Of a DNA stretch of 64,000 bases, positions 15,748-25,609 are shown piece by piece; the first letter of the stretch is position 1, and the number at the start of each line of letters is the position of its first letter. Source of the DNA: Streptomyces sp. NRRL F-5123 (GTDB lineage Bacteria > Actinomycetota > Actinomycetes > Streptomycetales > Streptomycetaceae); NCBI RefSeq assembly GCF_000721495.1, contig NZ_JOHY01000010.1, positions 1 through 64,000 on the forward strand, written 5' to 3'. Both the position numbers and the translations under genes were made by a program. Below the pieces are notes generated by a model. It worked only from the letters and a program-made list of their open reading frames with translations. It had not been told where the DNA came from and made no database searches.

Positions 15748-16521
15748 ATGCTCCTGCCGATCGCCGCGCAGCTACCCGCACAGGTACCCGTGCCGCTGTC
15801 CGTACCGGGCCCGCACGCGGCCGGCACCGGCCTCGCCGTCAACGTCCTCGACGCGACCTCCCTCCTCTCCTCCTTCGGCGCCCTCGGCATCGCCGTCGTC
15901 CTCTTCGCCGAGACGGGCCTGCTCGTCGGCTTCTTCCTCCCCGGCGACTCGCTGCTCTTCACCGCGGGCCTGCTGTGCGCCTCCAGCACCTCCGGCAACG
16001 TGCACCTCACCCTCTGGCAGGTGCTCCTCGCGTCCGTCGCGGGCGCGCTGCTGGGCGCGCAGACGGGGTACGTCCTCGGGCGCCGCGGCGGCCCCGCACT
16101 GCTCGCGAGAACGAAGAACGCCCGGCTCCACGAGGGAGCCGCCCGCGCCACCGAACTGCTCGACCGCTACGGGCACGCCAAAGCCGTCGTCCTGGCCCGC
16201 TTCGTGCCCGTGGTCCGCACCGTCCTCAACCCGCTCGCGGGCGCGCTCGGCGTGCCCGCCCGCACCTTCGCCCTGTGGCAGGTGGTCGGCGGCGCGGTGT
16301 GGAGCGCCGGGCTCGTCCTCGGCGGGTACGCGCTCGGCTCGTCCGTGCCGCACGTCGACACGTACCTGCTGCCGATCGTCGCCGTCATCGTCGTCATCTC
16401 GCTCGCCCCGCTCGTCCGCGAGGTGCTGCGCGGACGCCGTGCCCGCACCAGCGACAACGCCACCCACACCGACACCCGCACCGGCGGCACCGCCGTCCGG
16501 CCGTCCGGGGAGGACATGTGA
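15748..16521 (+). CDS. DedA-family membrane protein
   Basis: The 257-residue protein has the DedA signature: FFLPGDSLLF near residue 70 and RFVPVVRTVLNPLAGALGV near residue 150, both reentrant-loop motifs, with about five hydrophobic helices. DedA proteins take part in undecaprenyl phosphate or phospholipid flipping and membrane homeostasis. GGGAGGG precedes the ATG. Its stop overlaps the PAP2 phosphatase GTG by 4 nt, which suggests a lipid-carrier recycling unit. It is divergent from the BlaI operators. Confidence 0.9.
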   Translation: MLLPIAAQLPAQVPVPLSVPGPHAAGTGLAVNVLDATSLLSSFGALGIAVVLFAETGLLVGFFLPGDSLLFTAGLLCASSTSGNVHLTLWQVLLASVAGALLGAQTGYVLGRRGGPALLARTKNARLHEGAARATELLDRYGHAKAVVLARFVPVVRTVLNPLAGALGVPARTFALWQVVGGAVWSAGLVLGGYALGSSVPHVDTYLLPIVAVIVVISLAPLVREVLRGRRARTSDNATHTDTRTGGTAVRPSGEDM

Positions 16522-17108
16522 CCGCCACCTTCGACGCCGGGCTCTACCGCTGGGTCGTCGACCTCGCCCACCGCACACCGGGGCCGCTCGACGACCTCGT
16601 CCGCGCCTTCAGCGACTACGGGCTCGGCATCTTCGCCGCGCTGATGCTCGCCGTGTGGTGGCGGGCGCGGGCCGCCGACGACCGGCGGATGGCCGCGGCG
16701 CTGTGCGTGCCGCTCGTCGTCGTCGCCGTCTACCTCGTCAACGACGTCGTGAAGTCCGCCTTCGCCGAGCAGCGGCCGTGCCGGACGCTGCACGTCACGA
16801 CCGTCGAGACCTGTCCCGGGCTCGGCGACTACGCCTTCCCGAGCAACCACTCCGCCATCGCGGCGGCCTGCGCGGTCGCGCTGCTGCTCGCCTGGCGGCG
16901 GGCCGGACTGGTGGCGGCGCCCGTCGCGCTGCTCATGGCGGCGTCCCGGGTGTGGATCGGCGTGCACTACCCGCACGACGTGCTCGCCGCACTCGTGCTG
17001 GGCGCGCTGGTGGCGTGGCCGCTCGCCCTCGCCTCCCGCCGCACGGCCCCGCTCGTCGCCCGGCTGCGGGCGACGCGGTGGCGGGCGCTCGTCAGCACGC
17101 CCGTGTAG
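16518..17108 (+). CDS. PAP2 phosphatase, undecaprenyl-diphosphatase-like
   Basis: The 196-residue membrane protein has the three PAP2 motifs: K-x6-RP (KSAFAEQRPC, about residue 80), PSNH (residues 112-115, FPSNHS) and SR-x5-H-x3-D (SRVWIGVHYPHD). The small size and 5-6 helices fit BcrC/YbjG-type undecaprenyl pyrophosphate phosphatases. It is translationally coupled to the DedA gene (overlap ATGTGA), consistent with joint action on lipid carrier. Confidence 0.9.
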   Translation: MTATFDAGLYRWVVDLAHRTPGPLDDLVRAFSDYGLGIFAALMLAVWWRARAADDRRMAAALCVPLVVVAVYLVNDVVKSAFAEQRPCRTLHVTTVETCPGLGDYAFPSNHSAIAAACAVALLLAWRRAGLVAAPVALLMAASRVWIGVHYPHDVLAALVLGALVAWPLALASRRTAPLVARLRATRWRALVSTPV

Positions 17109-17260
17109 GGGGCAGTCGGGACGGCGGTCCCGTCCCGGACCCGGTTGTCGGCGGGGCCCGGGACGGGGCCGCTCCTTGCGTTTCCGCCTGGCGGCGAGCC
17201 GGGGGTCACGCGGGGTCCGTTCCCCCGCGGGGCTCCCATGCCTGCCCCTTACGGCGGGGC

Positions 17261-17640
17261 GGTCGGCTTCCCGCCGGTGGGGGGTGCCCGCGCCCGGCGG
17301 CGCGGGTGTTCCCACCCCCGCCACCCGTGCAGGTGGTAGCGACAGCTTCTGTCCACCTGTGGGGGCGCACCGCCGTCGGGGTCGAGCCGCAGTCCCCCGA
17401 AAACAGCACCCCCACCGGCAGGCAGCCGCCCACGAGACCTGGGAGGGGGACGATCCGGGGGTGCCCCCGCAGGAATGCGCTTCCCAGCGCCTTCACGTCT
17501 ACGGAAGAGGGCGAACGCGCATTCCGAGGAGGTACCCCCGGAGTGGCACCCGACCCCACACCCAAACGGACAGCGCGATGCCTCGCCGGGCACACCAGGG
17601 GCGCGGGGAACTGCGCGAACAACCCCCACCGGCAGAAGGT
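17261..17640 (+). repeat. Intergenic repeat module, copy B
   Basis: This fills most of the 571-nt gene-free gap between the convergent PAP2 and AAA ATPase genes. It shares ordered blocks with copies A and C: GTGCCCGCGCC...GGCGCGGG, CACCCGTGCAGGTGG, CTTCTGTCCACCTGT, CACCCCCACCGGCAGGC, GGGAGGGGGACGATCC, the long hairpin at 17454-17542, and a GCGCGATGCC...CACACCAGGGGCGCGG end. Two patches vary between copies: the hairpin apex and a short stretch near 17560-17570. No reading frame is conserved. Confidence 0.85.
17454..17542 (+). other. Conserved-arm hairpin with variable apex, copy B
   Basis: The left arm 17454-17480 (TCCGGGGGTGCCCCC...GGAATGCGC) pairs with the right arm 17517-17542 (GCGCATTCC...GGTACCCCCGGA). 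The 36-nt apex (17481-17516) does not resemble those of copies A or C, although it also contains a short internal inverted repeat (CGCC-TTC with GAA...GGCG). Confidence 0.65.
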
Positions 17641-17679
17641 CCCGGGCTCCACCTCAAGCGGCAGCCCGGAGGGCTGAGG

Positions 17680-20600
17680 TCAAGAGCGGAGAGCGGCAAG
17701 CCGACGAAGTGCCGCCCCCGCGCCGGAAGCGAGGGCGTGGGCCTCGGCACGGTAGTGGTCGGTGACGAGCGTGTCGACGTCCGCGTCCGTGAGGGACGGG
17801 TGGAGGCGGGCGGTGAGCCGGTTCATGTCGCGGTAGGAGCCCTGGAGTTGGAAGGGCTCACCCTTCGACCCCCGCGCCACCGCGCCGATGTACTCCGCGT
17901 TGACCGCGAGCAGCACGTCCCGCACCCGCAGCGCCTGCCGCAGCACCGCCACGACGGCGGCGAGTTCGTCCGGCTGGTAGGGGTACGCGAGGGCGTCCGC
18001 CCGCGCCGCCGGGTCGTCCGCGGCGAGCCGCAGCAGCACCGCGAGGTCGGCCCGGTCGCGCCCGGCGAGCGGGGCGAGGACCGGATTGGCGGTGAGCGCG
18101 TTCTCGACGTAGCTCAGCGCGAAAACCTCCTCGCGCCCCCCGAGCACGTCCCCGAGGTTCCAGACGTCCGCCCGGTTGGCGAGCATGTCGGGCACCCGGA
18201 AGAGCGTGCCGGACTCGGTGTAGGGGTTGCCGGACATGCAGACGGCGAAGCGCTTGCCGCGCAGGTCGTACGTGCCGCCGGGCCCTTCGACCCGGCGGGT
18301 CGCGTCACACAACGGGATGAACTTCTGGAGGAGTTCGGGCGAGGTGTGCTGGATGTCGTCGAGGTGCAGCAGCACGTTCGTGCCGAGCGAGAGCGCGAAG
18401 ACGAGCTTCTCGACCTCGCGGCGGGCGGTCGCGTCGGGGGCTCGCTCGGGGTCGAGGGAGGTCACGCCGGTGCCGAGGGCGGGGCCCGAGACGGTGACGA
18501 GCGCGAGCCCGAGGCGGGCGGCGACGTATTCGACGAGGGTCGTCTTCCCGTAGCCGGGCGGCGAGAGCAGCATGAGCAGGCCGCCCGCCGACCCGAACTG
18601 CTTGGCGAGACTGTCGCCGACGAGCGGCAGGTAGACCTCGTCGATGAGCCGGTTGCGGACGAAGCCGGTGAGCGGCCGCGGCCGGTACGCGGCGAGCCCG
18701 AGCCGCTCGCGCTCGGCGGCGACGAGGGCGGTGCGGTGCCGCTGGTACATGCGATAGGCCGGGACGTCGTCGGCCTCGAAACGGCGGACGCGGGTGAGGA
18801 GTTCGTCGAGGCGGAGGGTCAACACGCCCTGTCGGACGCGCGGGTGGGAGCCGAGGAGGCCCTCGACGGTGGTCTCGACGGGGCCGCCCGCCGGGTAGCT
18901 GTCGCCGGGGCACAGGAGCGCGGCCGCGGCTTCGAGGTGGTCGCCGTGCGGCCCGGCGAAGGGGGCGAGCCAGCCGAGGGCGAGCTGCCAGCGGGCGGCG
19001 AGGTCGCCGCCGAGCGCGTCGAGATCGCAGAGCACGTCCTTGTACGGGACGGCGTCCGTCCCCCCGAGCGCGTCCGCGAACCGCCGGAGGACCTGGCCCG
19101 CGGCGGCCCCGGCGACGAAGCCGGGCTGCTCGGCGGCGAGTTCGGCGACGAGGTACTCCCCGAGGAGTTCGGCGTCCCCCGCCGCGAGCCCGGCGGCGCC
19201 GAGGAACTCCGCGGCGCCGGCTCCCAGTTCGGAGCCGAGGGCATCGAGCGCGGCGGCCCCGGGGGCCCTGGCCGCCCCGAGGTCTGGCCCCGCACCGGCC
19301 TCCGCGCCTGCGGGCACGCCCGCCCCGAACGCCGCCGCCCTCGTGAGCGAACGCGCCCGCGTCGTCCACGCGGCCCGCGACGCGTGAGTGGTCCCGTACC
19401 CCCAGTACAGCCGCGCGGCGGCCCGAACCCCCGGCGGATACCGCAGCAGCCCCGCCCCGGACGCGAGCCCGGCGAGCGCGGCCAGCAGCAGCGCGGCGTC
19501 GTGATCGTGCACCCCGCGCTGATACCCCTCGTCGACCCGCGCGGCAGCGGCGTCCCGCACGAGCGCGCCGGGATCGCCGAGCACACCCCGGCCGAGACGG
19601 CCGGCAGCCCCGGCGCCCCCCGCAACATCAGCCCCGCTGGGCGGGCTCGCGGCCCCCCGGCCGACCGGACCACCCGGCGAACCGGCCCCCGGCACAAGAA
19701 CCCCAGCCCCCGCCCCCGACCCGGCGGCAACACCACCGCCCCCACCGGCGACAACCCCCGCGCCGGGCACAGCGTCAGCCCCTCCGGGCGAACCCGCGGC
19801 CCCCGGAGAGAGCGCGGCGGCGCCACCGGCGGCGCCACCGGCGGCGCCACCGCTCGCAGGGGCGGCAGCCCCGCCGGAGGTCGCGGTCGGCAGGCTGGGC
19901 AGCGCCCGCAGGAGCAGGCTCGCCGCCAGGTATTCCGCGCGGTAGAGGGTGGGGGTCTCGGAGACGAGGGGGCGGGTCCAGAAGCGGCGGGTCTCGGCAA
20001 AGGCGGGGTCGGTGACCGGGGAGAGGTAGTCGGTGCCGGTGACCGTGAAGGCGAGGGCGTCGGCGTGCGGGACGAGGGCGAGTTCGAGGGGCTGGGTGTT
20101 GACGGCGAAGCGGTGGCGGCCCAGCCGGATCGCTGCGCCGCCGTCCTCGTAGAGGTCGGTGCGGTCGCGCAGGGTGCGGGCGGTGTCCTGGCGGGCGGCG
20201 GCGAGGGACTCGGCCAGCTCCGCCGCCTTCGCCGGGTCGCCCAGCGCACGCAACTCCTCGCCGATGCGGCGGTGTTCGGCGGCCAGCGGATCCGCCGCGA
20301 AGAGCGTGTTGACCTCGTCCGCGGAGGCGAGCATGGCCGCGCGGCGGCGGATCGTGTCGAGGATGCGGTCCGCGGACGCGGCGAGCCGCGCCGCGCGCTG
20401 CGCCCGCTCGTCGGCGAGCGCCTGCCTGCGGGCGGTGAGGGTCTGCTGGATCTCGTCCCGGCGTTCGGCGAGCGCGGCGATGCGGTCGGGTTCGGCGGCG
20501 AAGCGGGTCGTCAGGCTCTCGACCTGGACGAGCAGCCGCCCGAGGTGCAGGTCGCACGCCTCGGGCGTGTCCGCGGCGGCGAGCGCGCCACTCACACTCT

Positions 20601-23514
20601 GCGCCAGCAGGGCGCTCTCCGCGGCGAATTCCGCCGCGCTCTCCGCGCCGAGCAGTTCGCGGCGGCGGGCGTCGAGGACGGCGCGGGCGCGGTTGACCGC
20701 GCCCAGAACGTCCGCGGCGGAGGCCAGGATGCGGGTGCGGACGGTCGCGTCGGAGATCTCCAGGCCGCCCGCGGTCTCCGTGACGGTCGCCAACCCGGCT
20801 GCCAGCGCATCGAGTTCGGCCGTGAGCGTGTCGCCGCCCGCGGCTGTCCCCAACTCGCCCGCGCGGGCGGTGAGATCGGCGGCCTGGTCGCGGAAGGCGT
20901 CGAAGGCGTGCTCGTCCGCGAAGCGGTCGGCGGCGCGGGACGCCGCGTCCGCGAGTTCGGCGGTCAAGGACGCGGCGAGCGCGTCGAGGCGGGCCAGGTC
21001 GGCGTACCGCATCTCGCGCAGGGTCGCCAACCGGCCTTGCGCGGCGCGCAGTTCGCCGAGCTTGTCGACCCACTCGGCGGCGGACGCGTCCGCCGTCTCG
21101 CCCCGCACCCGCCGTACGAGCCCGGCGACGCGCGCGGCGGCCTCCTCGACGGCCGCCGCTGCCCGCGCGGTGGCCTCCCGCACCCGCGCGTACTCGGCGA
21201 GCACGGCCCGCGCGGTGTCCCGCACGGCGAGCAGCGGCCCGGCGAGGTCGCGGACGGCGGGACGGTCCGCCCCGTACCCCGCGCCCCGCGCACCATCGGC
21301 AGCGCCGGAGCTGTCCGCGCCCACCGCGCCACGCCCGGCCGTACCCGCGACGGCCTCCGCGGCGCCCGAGGCCGCGCCCGGTCCACCGCCCGGTGCGGAT
21401 CCGCCGCCCGTGCCGGGCGCGTCACCACCCGCACCGGACCCGGCGCCCGGTGCACCGCCCGCCTCCGGCGCCGCGGTGCCCGCCGCGGCGGCGCCCCCCG
21501 CGGGCCCCGCACCCGGCGCACCCGGCGCGGAGCCGGAAACCCCGCCCGAGCCGGAGCCCACACCGGCTCCAGGGCCCGCCGCGCCGCCCGCGCCCTGCGC
21601 GCCACCAGCAGCGCCGGCGCCGAAGCCCCCCGTCCCCGGCGCGCCGGATCCGCCGCCCGTACCGCCGCCCTGCGCGGAGCCGGACACACCGCGCGAGCCC
21701 ACACCGGACCCGCCGCCCGCACCCGCACCGGCGCTCGGGCCGGAGCCCGTACCGGCCGACCCCGCGGCAGCGGGGGTGCGCTCCAGGCCCGTGTCGACGT
21801 CGATGTCGGCGAGCCAGTGGTGGCGGTCCAGGACGCGGTCGCAGGATGCCGCGAGTGCCTCGTAGACCGCCGCGCCCGGGGCGGTTTCCAGGGCCGCGCG
21901 GGCGACCGACAGCGCGTCGGAGACGGCGCGGACGAGGTCGGGGTTGCCGATGCGGGCCAGCGGGCCGTCCGCCGCGGGGCGGGAGGCGGCCCAGGTGTCG
22001 CTGACGAAGGGCGTGGACCAGCGCTGGAGGGTGTGGACGCGCGCGGGCTCACCGCCGTCGGCGGGGCGCAGCGTCAGGAGGGTGCCGTCGTCGTGGAGGG
22101 CCCAGCCGCGCGCGGTGAGCGGGGCGGCGACCTCCTTGCGGATGAGGTTGTACGGGAGCAGCAGCCTGCGGCCCTCCGCGTGGAAGACGTAGAGCACGTC
22201 CTCGCCGTTCGCGGACCGGACGAGCCGCTCGAACTCCAGCCGCTCGCCGCCCGTTTCGAGGTCGAACGTGCGCGTGCCGCCGGTCGCGAGGGCGTAGCCG
22301 CCGGGGAAGACGACGCCCTGCTCCTCCGGCAGCCGCAGGCACGCCTGGCCGAGCGCGTCGATCCGTTCGACCTGCTCGGTGCGGGTGTTGACGGCGAAGT
22401 GCCGCGCGGCTTCCTCGTGGTAGGGCCGGATGCGCAGCAGCAACAGGGGTTCTGCGGCGGCGAAGTGGACCTCGGCGTCGGCGAGCGACTGGAGCGCGTC
22501 CTCGACGGGCTCGGTGTGGACGGTGCCGCCGACGCCGATCATGAGGGTGCCGCCGGTGGGGTCGACGGTCACGCCGCCGATCGCGAGGTGCGGCTGCCTG
22601 CCGGGCACGTGCGTCTCGCGCCCGGCAGGCGTCCAGGCGACGGTGTGGCCGCCGCTGTCGTAGGCCGGGGTGTCGCGGGTGGTGCCCTCGTACGCGCAGG
22701 TGCCCGCCGCCTCGTCGGTGCGCCAGGCGAGCGCCTTGACGTCGGTCGCGGAGGGGCCCGTGCGGAAGACGGCGAGCAGCCGCCCCTCCGAGGCGCGCAG
22801 CCGCAGCAGCCGGGTCTGCCGGTAGTAGCGGTAGAGCTCGCGGAACTCCCGGACGAACTGCGGGTCGTCGAGCAGGCCGGGTACGGGCGCGTCGCCGTCG
22901 CGCAGCCGCAGGACGTCGCCGACGTCCGCGACCTGCGCGGGGTTCGACGCGAAGAGCAGCCGCCCGGCGACGGGGGCGATGTCCGCGGGCAGCGCGGGCT
23001 GCGCCGTCGCGACGCGCTCGCTGCCCGCGAGGCGCACCTCGCCGCCGCCGAACACCGCCTGGCGCGCCCCGTTCAGCGCCCCCGCCCGCGCCCCCAACTC
23101 CCGTGCGGCCGCGCCCAGCCGCTCCCGCAGCACCTCGTACGCATCGGCGTCCAGCCGGTCCCCACCGGCGCCCCCGCCGCTGTCGTGCCCCCCGCCCGAG
23201 CCACCGTCGGCCGCCGGGCCGGACGGACCGCCGCCCGTACGCCCGCCGCCCGCGCCCGGACGCCCCGCGGCACCCGCCGCCGCACCTGCGCCCCCGCCGG
23301 ACGCACGCCCGCCCGAACCCCCGGCCCCGGACGCACCCCCCGCCGTCCCGGCGCCACCGCCGGACCCACGCCCGCCCGAACCCCCGGCACCAGCACCAGC
23401 ACCGGCACCGGCACCGGCACCGGACGCACCACCCGCCGTGCCCGCCGTGCCGCCGCCCGCGCGGGCGCCCGTGCTGCCGCCCCCCGGGGCGCCCTGCTGG
23501 TCCTCGACGCTCAT
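17680..23514 (-). CDS. Giant AAA ATPase with DUF3686-type region
   Basis: The 1944-residue protein ends in a AAA ATPase domain: Walker A SPPGYGKTTLVE at about residue 1650, Walker B LHLDDIQ at about 1717, sensor-like CMSGNPYTES and NRADVWNLGD. Before it are a folded region after residue 160 resembling the DUF3686 DNA-repair-ATPase family (PVAGRLLFASNP, HFAVNTRTEQVERIDALGQ), and long coiled-coil segments between about 750 and 1200. Three Gly/Ala/Ser-rich inserts (about residues 8-118, 580-745 and 1210-1305) inflate its length. It is the last gene of an operon 15 nt behind the flotillin gene. It probably acts as a motor partner of the flotillin; the DNA-repair label is historical and unproven. 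Confidence 0.82.
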   Translation of the reverse strand: MSVEDQQGAPGGGSTGARAGGGTAGTAGGASGAGAGAGAGAGAGGSGGRGSGGGAGTAGGASGAGGSGGRASGGGAGAAAGAAGRPGAGGGRTGGGPSGPAADGGSGGGHDSGGGAGGDRLDADAYEVLRERLGAAARELGARAGALNGARQAVFGGGEVRLAGSERVATAQPALPADIAPVAGRLLFASNPAQVADVGDVLRLRDGDAPVPGLLDDPQFVREFRELYRYYRQTRLLRLRASEGRLLAVFRTGPSATDVKALAWRTDEAAGTCAYEGTTRDTPAYDSGGHTVAWTPAGRETHVPGRQPHLAIGGVTVDPTGGTLMIGVGGTVHTEPVEDALQSLADAEVHFAAAEPLLLLRIRPYHEEAARHFAVNTRTEQVERIDALGQACLRLPEEQGVVFPGGYALATGGTRTFDLETGGERLEFERLVRSANGEDVLYVFHAEGRRLLLPYNLIRKEVAAPLTARGWALHDDGTLLTLRPADGGEPARVHTLQRWSTPFVSDTWAASRPAADGPLARIGNPDLVRAVSDALSVARAALETAPGAAVYEALAASCDRVLDRHHWLADIDVDTGLERTPAAAGSAGTGSGPSAGAGAGGGSGVGSRGVSGSAQGGGTGGGSGAPGTGGFGAGAAGGAQGAGGAAGPGAGVGSGSGGVSGSAPGAPGAGPAGGAAAAGTAAPEAGGAPGAGSGAGGDAPGTGGGSAPGGGPGAASGAAEAVAGTAGRGAVGADSSGAADGARGAGYGADRPAVRDLAGPLLAVRDTARAVLAEYARVREATARAAAAVEEAAARVAGLVRRVRGETADASAAEWVDKLGELRAAQGRLATLREMRYADLARLDALAASLTAELADAASRAADRFADEHAFDAFRDQAADLTARAGELGTAAGGDTLTAELDALAAGLATVTETAGGLEISDATVRTRILASAADVLGAVNRARAVLDARRRELLGAESAAEFAAESALLAQSVSGALAAADTPEACDLHLGRLLVQVESLTTRFAAEPDRIAALAERRDEIQQTLTARRQALADERAQRAARLAASADRILDTIRRRAAMLASADEVNTLFAADPLAAEHRRIGEELRALGDPAKAAELAESLAAARQDTARTLRDRTDLYEDGGAAIRLGRHRFAVNTQPLELALVPHADALAFTVTGTDYLSPVTDPAFAETRRFWTRPLVSETPTLYRAEYLAASLLLRALPSLPTATSGGAAAPASGGAAGGAAGGAAALSPGAAGSPGGADAVPGAGVVAGGGGGVAAGSGAGAGVLVPGAGSPGGPVGRGAASPPSGADVAGGAGAAGRLGRGVLGDPGALVRDAAAARVDEGYQRGVHDHDAALLLAALAGLASGAGLLRYPPGVRAAARLYWGYGTTHASRAAWTTRARSLTRAAAFGAGVPAGAEAGAGPDLGAARAPGAAALDALGSELGAGAAEFLGAAGLAAGDAELLGEYLVAELAAEQPGFVAGAAAGQVLRRFADALGGTDAVPYKDVLCDLDALGGDLAARWQLALGWLAPFAGPHGDHLEAAAALLCPGDSYPAGGPVETTVEGLLGSHPRVRQGVLTLRLDELLTRVRRFEADDVPAYRMYQRHRTALVAAERERLGLAAYRPRPLTGFVRNRLIDEVYLPLVGDSLAKQFGSAGGLLMLLSPPGYGKTTLVEYVAARLGLALVTVSGPALGTGVTSLDPERAPDATARREVEKLVFALSLGTNVLLHLDDIQHTSPELLQKFIPLCDATRRVEGPGGTYDLRGKRFAVCMSGNPYTESGTLFRVPDMLANRADVWNLGDVLGGREEVFALSYVENALTANPVLAPLAGRDRADLAVLLRLAADDPAARADALAYPYQPDELAAVVAVLRQALRVRDVLLAVNAEYIGAVARGSKGEPFQLQGSYRDMNRLTARLHPSLTDADVDTLVTDHYRAEAHALASGAGAALRRLAALRS

Positions 23515-23529
23515 CGTCCGCCGGCCGCC

Positions 23530-25590
23530 TTACTTCGTCGTCGCCGGAGTCCCGTTGGCCGTGGCGGTGGCCGTGGTCAACGGGAGCTTGCCGTTCTGGA
23601 GTTGGGCGAGGAGATGCGCCAGCACCGTCGCCGCGTTGCCATTGCCGTTGCCCGTGTTCGTGCCGTTGCCCGCCGCCAGAGCGGTGAGGACCTTGGTCGC
23701 GTCGTCCGTGAAGCTGCCGGACTCGTCGAGCCAGTTCGCGCCCAAGGTGCGTACCGTCTCGGAGCTGGCGACGAAGCTGTCGACGCTGCGGCCCGCGGAG
23801 ACCGCGCCCAGCAGGCGGTCGAAGAAGACGGTGTCGCCGCCGACGATCTGGATGTCGGCCTTCTCCAGGCCGGTCGCCAGCACGGTGGCCTGCGCCTCGG
23901 CGATCTGCCGCTGGGTCTCCAGGCCCGCGAGGCGGACCTCCTTCTCGGCCGCCAGCCGCAGCCGGTACTCCTCGTGGCCGCGCGAGGCCTCGTCCAGCGC
24001 GGCCATCGCCGCAGCCTTCTCGGTGAGGCCCGCGGCCTCCGCCTTGAGGCGGCCGCCGATGAGCGCGGCCTCGGCGGCGGCCTGCGCGGTGACGCCGTCC
24101 GCGTCGGCGAGCGCCTTCGCCCTGGCGCCCTCCGCCTCGGCCTTGAGGCGCGCGGCGATGCCCTGCGCCTCGGCGGCCCCGACCTTGCTGATCGCGGCCG
24201 CGCTGCGCTCCTGCACCTCGACCTCGGCGAGCCCGGCCGCGGCGGCTTCGGCGCGCAGGCCCTCGGCGAGCCGGATCTTCGCGGTGGCGTCCAGCTCGGA
24301 CGCGGCCTTGCGCGCCTCGGCCATCGTCAGCGCCTCGCGGGCCTTGTGCTGCGCGGCCTGCTCGGCGGCCTCGGCCGCCTTGATGTCCTTGACGAGCTGC
24401 TCCTGCGCCTGCGCCTCGGCGGTGATGATGAGCGCCTGCCGCTCCCGCTCGGCCTCCTGCACCATCCGCAGGCCCTTGATGGACTCCTCCTGCTCGGCGA
24501 CGGTCCGCTCGACGGCTATCCGCTCGCGCACGACGTCGGCGACCTCCCGGCGCTCGCCCTCGACCTCCTTCTCCTTGGAGATACGGGCGAGTTCGGTCTC
24601 CCGCTCACGCGCGATGACCTCCAGGACGCGGTCCTTCTCGATGCGCTCGTTCTCGACGGCGATGACCCGCTCGCGGTTCTTCTGCGCGACCGCGATCTCC
24701 CGGGCCTGGTTCTCCCGCTGCACCCCGAGCTGCTCCTCGGTGCGCAGGAACGCGCCCTGCGCGCCCAGCCGTTCCTCCTCCGCGACCTTCGCGGTGGCGG
24801 CCTCCTCCTTCGCCCGCAGCGTCTCGACCTCGCGGCGCTGCCGGATCTCCGCCTCGGCCTGCCGCCGCTCCAGCTCCAGGATGGTCTCCCGGGCGTCGAC
24901 GTTCTGCCGGGTGATCTCCTTCTGCTCGGTGCGCTCGAACTCGTTGGTGCGGACGTGCTCGATCGCGGTCAGCTCGGTGATCTTCCTGATGCCCTGCGCG
25001 TCCAGGATGTTGGCGGGGTCGAGCTGGGTGACGGGCGTCTGCTCCAGGTAGTCGATCGCGCAGTCCTCCAGGTGGTAGCCGTTGAGGTCGGTACCGATGA
25101 CCTGGATGATCTGGTCGCGGAAGTGCTCGCGGTGGGTGTAGAGGTCGACGAAGTCCAGCTGCTTGCCGACGGTCTTGAGCGCCTCGGAGAACTTGGCGCT
25201 GAAGAGCGCCTGCAACGTCTGCTGGTGGCTGGCCCGTTCGGTGCCGATCGCCTGCGCGACCTTGATGACGTCCTCCTTCGTCTTGTTGACCCGGACGAAG
25301 AAGGTGAGGTGGATGTCCGCGCGGATGTTGTCCTGGCAGATCAGGCCCTCGCGGCCGGTGCGCTGGATCTCGATGGTCTTGACGGAGATGTCCATCAGCT
25401 CGGCGTTGTGCAGCACCGGGAGGACCACGGCGCCGGTGAAGGTGACGTCCACCTGCCGGGTCCGGGAGATGATCAGCGCCCGCCCCTGCTCGACCTTGCG
25501 GAAGAGCTTGCTGATGGTGAAGAGCACTCCGACGGCGATGAGCGCGAGGACGGCGACGAGCACGCCGATCCCGATGGCAGTGGCATCCAT
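23530..25590 (-). CDS. yqiK: YqiK-like flotillin (SPFH/band 7)
   Basis: The 686-residue protein has an N-terminal TM helix (residues 6-26), an SPFH/band 7 domain (about 30-210, with VLPVLHNAELMDISVKTIEI and DNIRADIHLTFFVRV), then a long coiled coil rich in E-A repeats (240-560) and a C-terminal FFDRLLGAVSAGRSVD segment typical of flotillins. Flotillins scaffold membrane microdomains. In E. coli YqiK is encoded with YqiJ, and here a YqiJ-like gene lies 19 nt upstream. AAGGAT precedes the ATG at 25590. The Asn/Gly/Thr-rich tail (TNTGNGNGNAAT) is unusual. Confidence 0.92.
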   Translation of the reverse strand: MDATAIGIGVLVAVLALIAVGVLFTISKLFRKVEQGRALIISRTRQVDVTFTGAVVLPVLHNAELMDISVKTIEIQRTGREGLICQDNIRADIHLTFFVRVNKTKEDVIKVAQAIGTERASHQQTLQALFSAKFSEALKTVGKQLDFVDLYTHREHFRDQIIQVIGTDLNGYHLEDCAIDYLEQTPVTQLDPANILDAQGIRKITELTAIEHVRTNEFERTEQKEITRQNVDARETILELERRQAEAEIRQRREVETLRAKEEAATAKVAEEERLGAQGAFLRTEEQLGVQRENQAREIAVAQKNRERVIAVENERIEKDRVLEVIARERETELARISKEKEVEGERREVADVVRERIAVERTVAEQEESIKGLRMVQEAERERQALIITAEAQAQEQLVKDIKAAEAAEQAAQHKAREALTMAEARKAASELDATAKIRLAEGLRAEAAAAGLAEVEVQERSAAAISKVGAAEAQGIAARLKAEAEGARAKALADADGVTAQAAAEAALIGGRLKAEAAGLTEKAAAMAALDEASRGHEEYRLRLAAEKEVRLAGLETQRQIAEAQATVLATGLEKADIQIVGGDTVFFDRLLGAVSAGRSVDSFVASSETVRTLGANWLDESGSFTDDATKVLTALAAGNGTNTGNGNGNAATVLAHLLAQLQNGKLPLTTATATANGTPATTK

Positions 25591-25609
25591 GGCGGATCCT
25601 TCGATTCCC

